Shown here in pieces: positions 62,091-64,000 of a stretch of 64,000 bases of DNA. A program made the translations under genes and the position numbers. The notes under the pieces are model-generated. The model did not search any database. It was not told the origin of the DNA and saw only the letters and a program-made list of their open reading frames with translations. The first letter of the stretch is position 1; every line of letters begins with the position of its first letter. Source of the stretch: Verrucomicrobiaceae bacterium (GTDB lineage Bacteria > Verrucomicrobiota > Verrucomicrobiia > Verrucomicrobiales > Verrucomicrobiaceae); NCBI GenBank assembly GCA_016795485.1, contig JAEUHM010000054.1, forward strand, positions 186,001-250,000, read 5' to 3'.

Positions 62091-64000
62091 TTATGGGCTA
62101 AAGGCCCACTCGGGGGCATTCAGCACGGCCCAGACGACATCTTCTAGGCGCTGCCGCCACTCAGCCTGGAGCCGCTCCGTGGGTGGCTCGCCAGAACGGG
62201 CAGCGGCTTCTTGAGCCTGCCGCACGATGGTGGCCTCGCCATCCAGGTGATTGGACCAACTGACATACTTCTCGCGCACTCTCGTGGTGGGTGTTGGGCG
62301 GGCTTCCTTGCTAGTGACCCGTGTTTCGTAGCCTGGAGTCAGATGCTTGAGATACAGTTCCTTCTCCTGAGCGGTGGGGAGACGGGTGAGGAGCTTGAGG
62401 TAGAGTCTGTCCACCAATTGATCCAGCGACTGATCCTGAAGCGCCAAGGCGGTGACCCCATGGTCATCGCTCAAGCGCGTAAGCCACGTGGCTACCGTTC
62501 CATTACTCAAGATGGCTGGTTGCAGAACATTTGGGTCCGCATCGCGCTTGCTGATTGGGTCCTGACGCGATCCGCGCCAGCCAAAAGCACCTAGCACGTC
62601 GGTCACGGCCTGGATGCGCGGCAGAGCTAGACTTGGCCTATCACGCTCGTTGCTGGTGCTGGTTAACATCCAGGAGCGGTACGGTTTGCCTAGATGGATG
62701 GCGTTGCGTAGGTCGCGCGTGTTGTCGATGTCCAAGCAGACCTCTTCAGTGCGGAAAGGCTTCTCGGTGGCGGCAAAGAGACTGTCCACGATCTGCTCCG
62801 CGTAAAGACGACGTGGTGCTGGGCTGGTGTAGAGCGGGCTGGTTTGCTTCAAGGCAGGATCGGTGGCGCGCTGGTAAGCCTGACTGTTGAGAATGAGGCG
62901 TGCTAGGTGCTTCACATCGTATCCGCCGGCAACGAGCTGACGACCGAGCCACTTCAGCAACTCTGGATGCGTTGGTTTGCCCTTCTCCCAGTCTTCCACA
63001 GGCTCCACAATGCCACGGCCCATGAAACGAGCCCAAACTCGGTTCGCAATCACCTGGGCAAAGCGCTCGTTCTGCGGTGCGGTGATCATCGCAGCGAGGA
63101 CATCCCGAGTGTCTTTGGGGTCCTCAGCCAGTTGACCTGCGGTTTCATCACAAAACTCAGCGAACGGCCACTTAGGCTGCACTTTGGTGCCAGGCTTGAG
63201 TGTGACTTGAATGAGCGGCTTGCGTCCACCGGCATGGATCTTGTCCATGGGCACGCTGCTGGTCTTTGGCACCTCCACTTCCTTGGTGCCGAGCATGGCG
63301 GCGAGCTTGAAGAGGTCCTCTTGCAATGACTTGTGGGTGGGGCTGTCATGGCAGCGTGCGCACTTCATTTCCACGCCCAGGAAGGCGGTGCTCACGATGG
63401 TGCCTTTGGCAGCCATGGGCACGTCATTCTGAGATGCGGTGGCAAAACCCGCCGGCCCACCCAAGCGCTCGCTGCCTCTCATGCGGAGCAGCTCGGTCAC
63501 GAAGAGATCCATGGGCTTGTTGTCCTTCAGAGACTCATACAACCACCAGCGGAAGGGGCCGGTGTTGTTGAGTGTGGGGTTCAAGATGTTGGGGTTCTCC
63601 GCCAGCACGTCCTGCCAGTAGCCCATCCAGTGGTCAGCCCATCGAGGATCAGCCAACATCGTGTCGATAAGAGCACTGCGGTCCGGGTTCTTCTGAAAGG
63701 CATCTATCTCCTCCAGACTGGGCACCACACCCACGGTGTCCAAATACACACGACGGAGGAAAGTCAGGTCATCGGCAAGCGCTGTCTTGGTGAGATGATC
63801 TGCCCGGATGGCCGGCCAATGTGCGCCTTCTTTGATCCATGTCTTCAGCAAGGCGAGTTCCTCAGAAGTCACCCGCTTTCCTTTGGGCGGCATCACTTCA
63901 TCTTCGTCATCGGTGATGATGCGTGCGATGATCTCGCTCGCGTCAGGCTTACCGGGAGTGATGGCTCCGTCCTTGGTCGCATCAGCAAACGTATCAAGCC
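62091..64000 (-). CDS. PSD1 / DUF1549 / DUF1553 protein (partial, N-terminus beyond window)
   Basis: Third large CxxCH protein. Its reading frame is open to base 64000 (LDTFADATKDGAITPGKPD just before the MPPKGKR of the PSD1 domain), so the start lies outside the window; an apparent start near 63896 is internal. DUF1549 follows (FLRRVYLDTVGVVPSLEEID, CARCHDSPTHKSLQEDLF with a CxxCH heme site), then DUF1553 (FAQVIANRVWARFMGRGIVEP, RLILNSQAYQRATDP, LNAPEWAFSP). Unlike the one at 15.3 kb it has no golvesin-like insert in the visible part. Function unknown. Confidence 0.9.
   Translation of the reverse strand, partial: LDTFADATKDGAITPGKPDASEIIARIITDDEDEVMPPKGKRVTSEELALLKTWIKEGAHWPAIRADHLTKTALADDLTFLRRVYLDTVGVVPSLEEIDAFQKNPDRSALIDTMLADPRWADHWMGYWQDVLAENPNILNPTLNNTGPFRWWLYESLKDNKPMDLFVTELLRMRGSERLGGPAGFATASQNDVPMAAKGTIVSTAFLGVEMKCARCHDSPTHKSLQEDLFKLAAMLGTKEVEVPKTSSVPMDKIHAGGRKPLIQVTLKPGTKVQPKWPFAEFCDETAGQLAEDPKDTRDVLAAMITAPQNERFAQVIANRVWARFMGRGIVEPVEDWEKGKPTHPELLKWLGRQLVAGGYDVKHLARLILNSQAYQRATDPALKQTSPLYTSPAPRRLYAEQIVDSLFAATEKPFRTEEVCLDIDNTRDLRNAIHLGKPYRSWMLTSTSNERDRPSLALPRIQAVTDVLGAFGWRGSRQDPISKRDADPNVLQPAILSNGTVATWLTRLSDDHGVTALALQDQSLDQLVDRLYLKLLTRLPTAQEKELYLKHLTPGYETRVTSKEARPTPTTRVREKYVSWSNHLDGEATIVRQAQEAAARSGEPPTERLQAEWRQRLEDVVWAVLNAPEWAFSP

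Noticed and set aside
1..64000. tRNA, rRNA or insertion sequence genes
   Set aside because: No clover-leaf sequence with T-loop motif, rRNA signature, transposase frame or terminal inverted repeats was recognised by eye; a covariance search could still find a tRNA I missed.

Overview
The window looks like a chromosomal segment of a Verrucomicrobiota bacterium (PVC superphylum, probably Verrucomicrobiales or Prosthecobacter-like). The evidence is lineage-typical families: several large DUF1549/DUF1553 proteins with CxxCH motifs, a DUF1501 protein, a PVC-type heme-binding dehydrogenase-like protein, a giant protein built from GloVer (Gloeobacter/Verrucomicrobia) tandem repeats, a PEP-CTERM protein, and a chlamydia-like ribonucleotide reductase. 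No rRNA, tRNA, insertion sequence or CRISPR array was recognised. Shine-Dalgarno sequences are weak or absent for many genes, so several starts were chosen from signal peptides, family N-termini or 4-base ATGA overlaps.

Layout. 0-2.4 kb: the str operon read leftwards (rpsL-rpsG-fusA, fusA cut by the window edge), with a long structured leader. 2.5-8.6 kb: a secreted metzincin-like protease, a small secreted protein, class II fructose-bisphosphate aldolase, two membrane proteins and a PEP-CTERM protein. 8.7-13.2 kb: nrdB-nrdA, read leftwards, encoding a class Ic-like ribonucleotide reductase, followed upstream by about 750 bases of non-coding DNA with DnaA-box-like and NrdR-box-like sites. 13.9-21.6 kb: a leftward cluster of DUF1501, DUF1549/DUF1553, metallophosphoesterase, esterase and PQQ-propeller genes, typical of the exported catabolic or redox machinery of PVC bacteria. 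21.6-25.8 kb: a secreted protein, an NHL-repeat protein and a Ski2-like helicase with overlapping ends. 25.8-35.4 kb: a second DUF1549/DUF1553 protein, a PQQ propeller, an orphan sugar-binding-type lipoprotein and the 1422-residue GloVer protein.

35.4-40.6 kb is the accessory-looking part. It has two small genes of unknown function separated by a 110-bp inverted array of 11-nt units, then a 17-unit array of exactly 21-nt repeats, a small XRE-type regulator, and a more AT-rich pair encoding a TIR-domain protein and a DUF2971 protein. The TIR-DUF2971 pair is the best candidate for an undescribed, possibly anti-phage, system.

40.8-64 kb: a PVC heme protein and NHL protein, an AlkD-like repair protein, a stand-alone trmD, a DUF4175 / VWA-like / inactive-caspase-like operon, PhoH, ATP-type phosphofructokinase, an NhaD-type Na+/H+ antiporter overlapping an outer-membrane efflux lipoprotein, two small unknown genes, a fungal-type cystathionine-gamma-synthase-like enzyme, and a third DUF1549/DUF1553 protein running off the right edge. 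Glycolysis is represented by the aldolase and phosphofructokinase. The large CxxCH proteins, PQQ and NHL propellers and esterase suggest breakdown of complex exported substrates, but no substrate can be read from the sequence.
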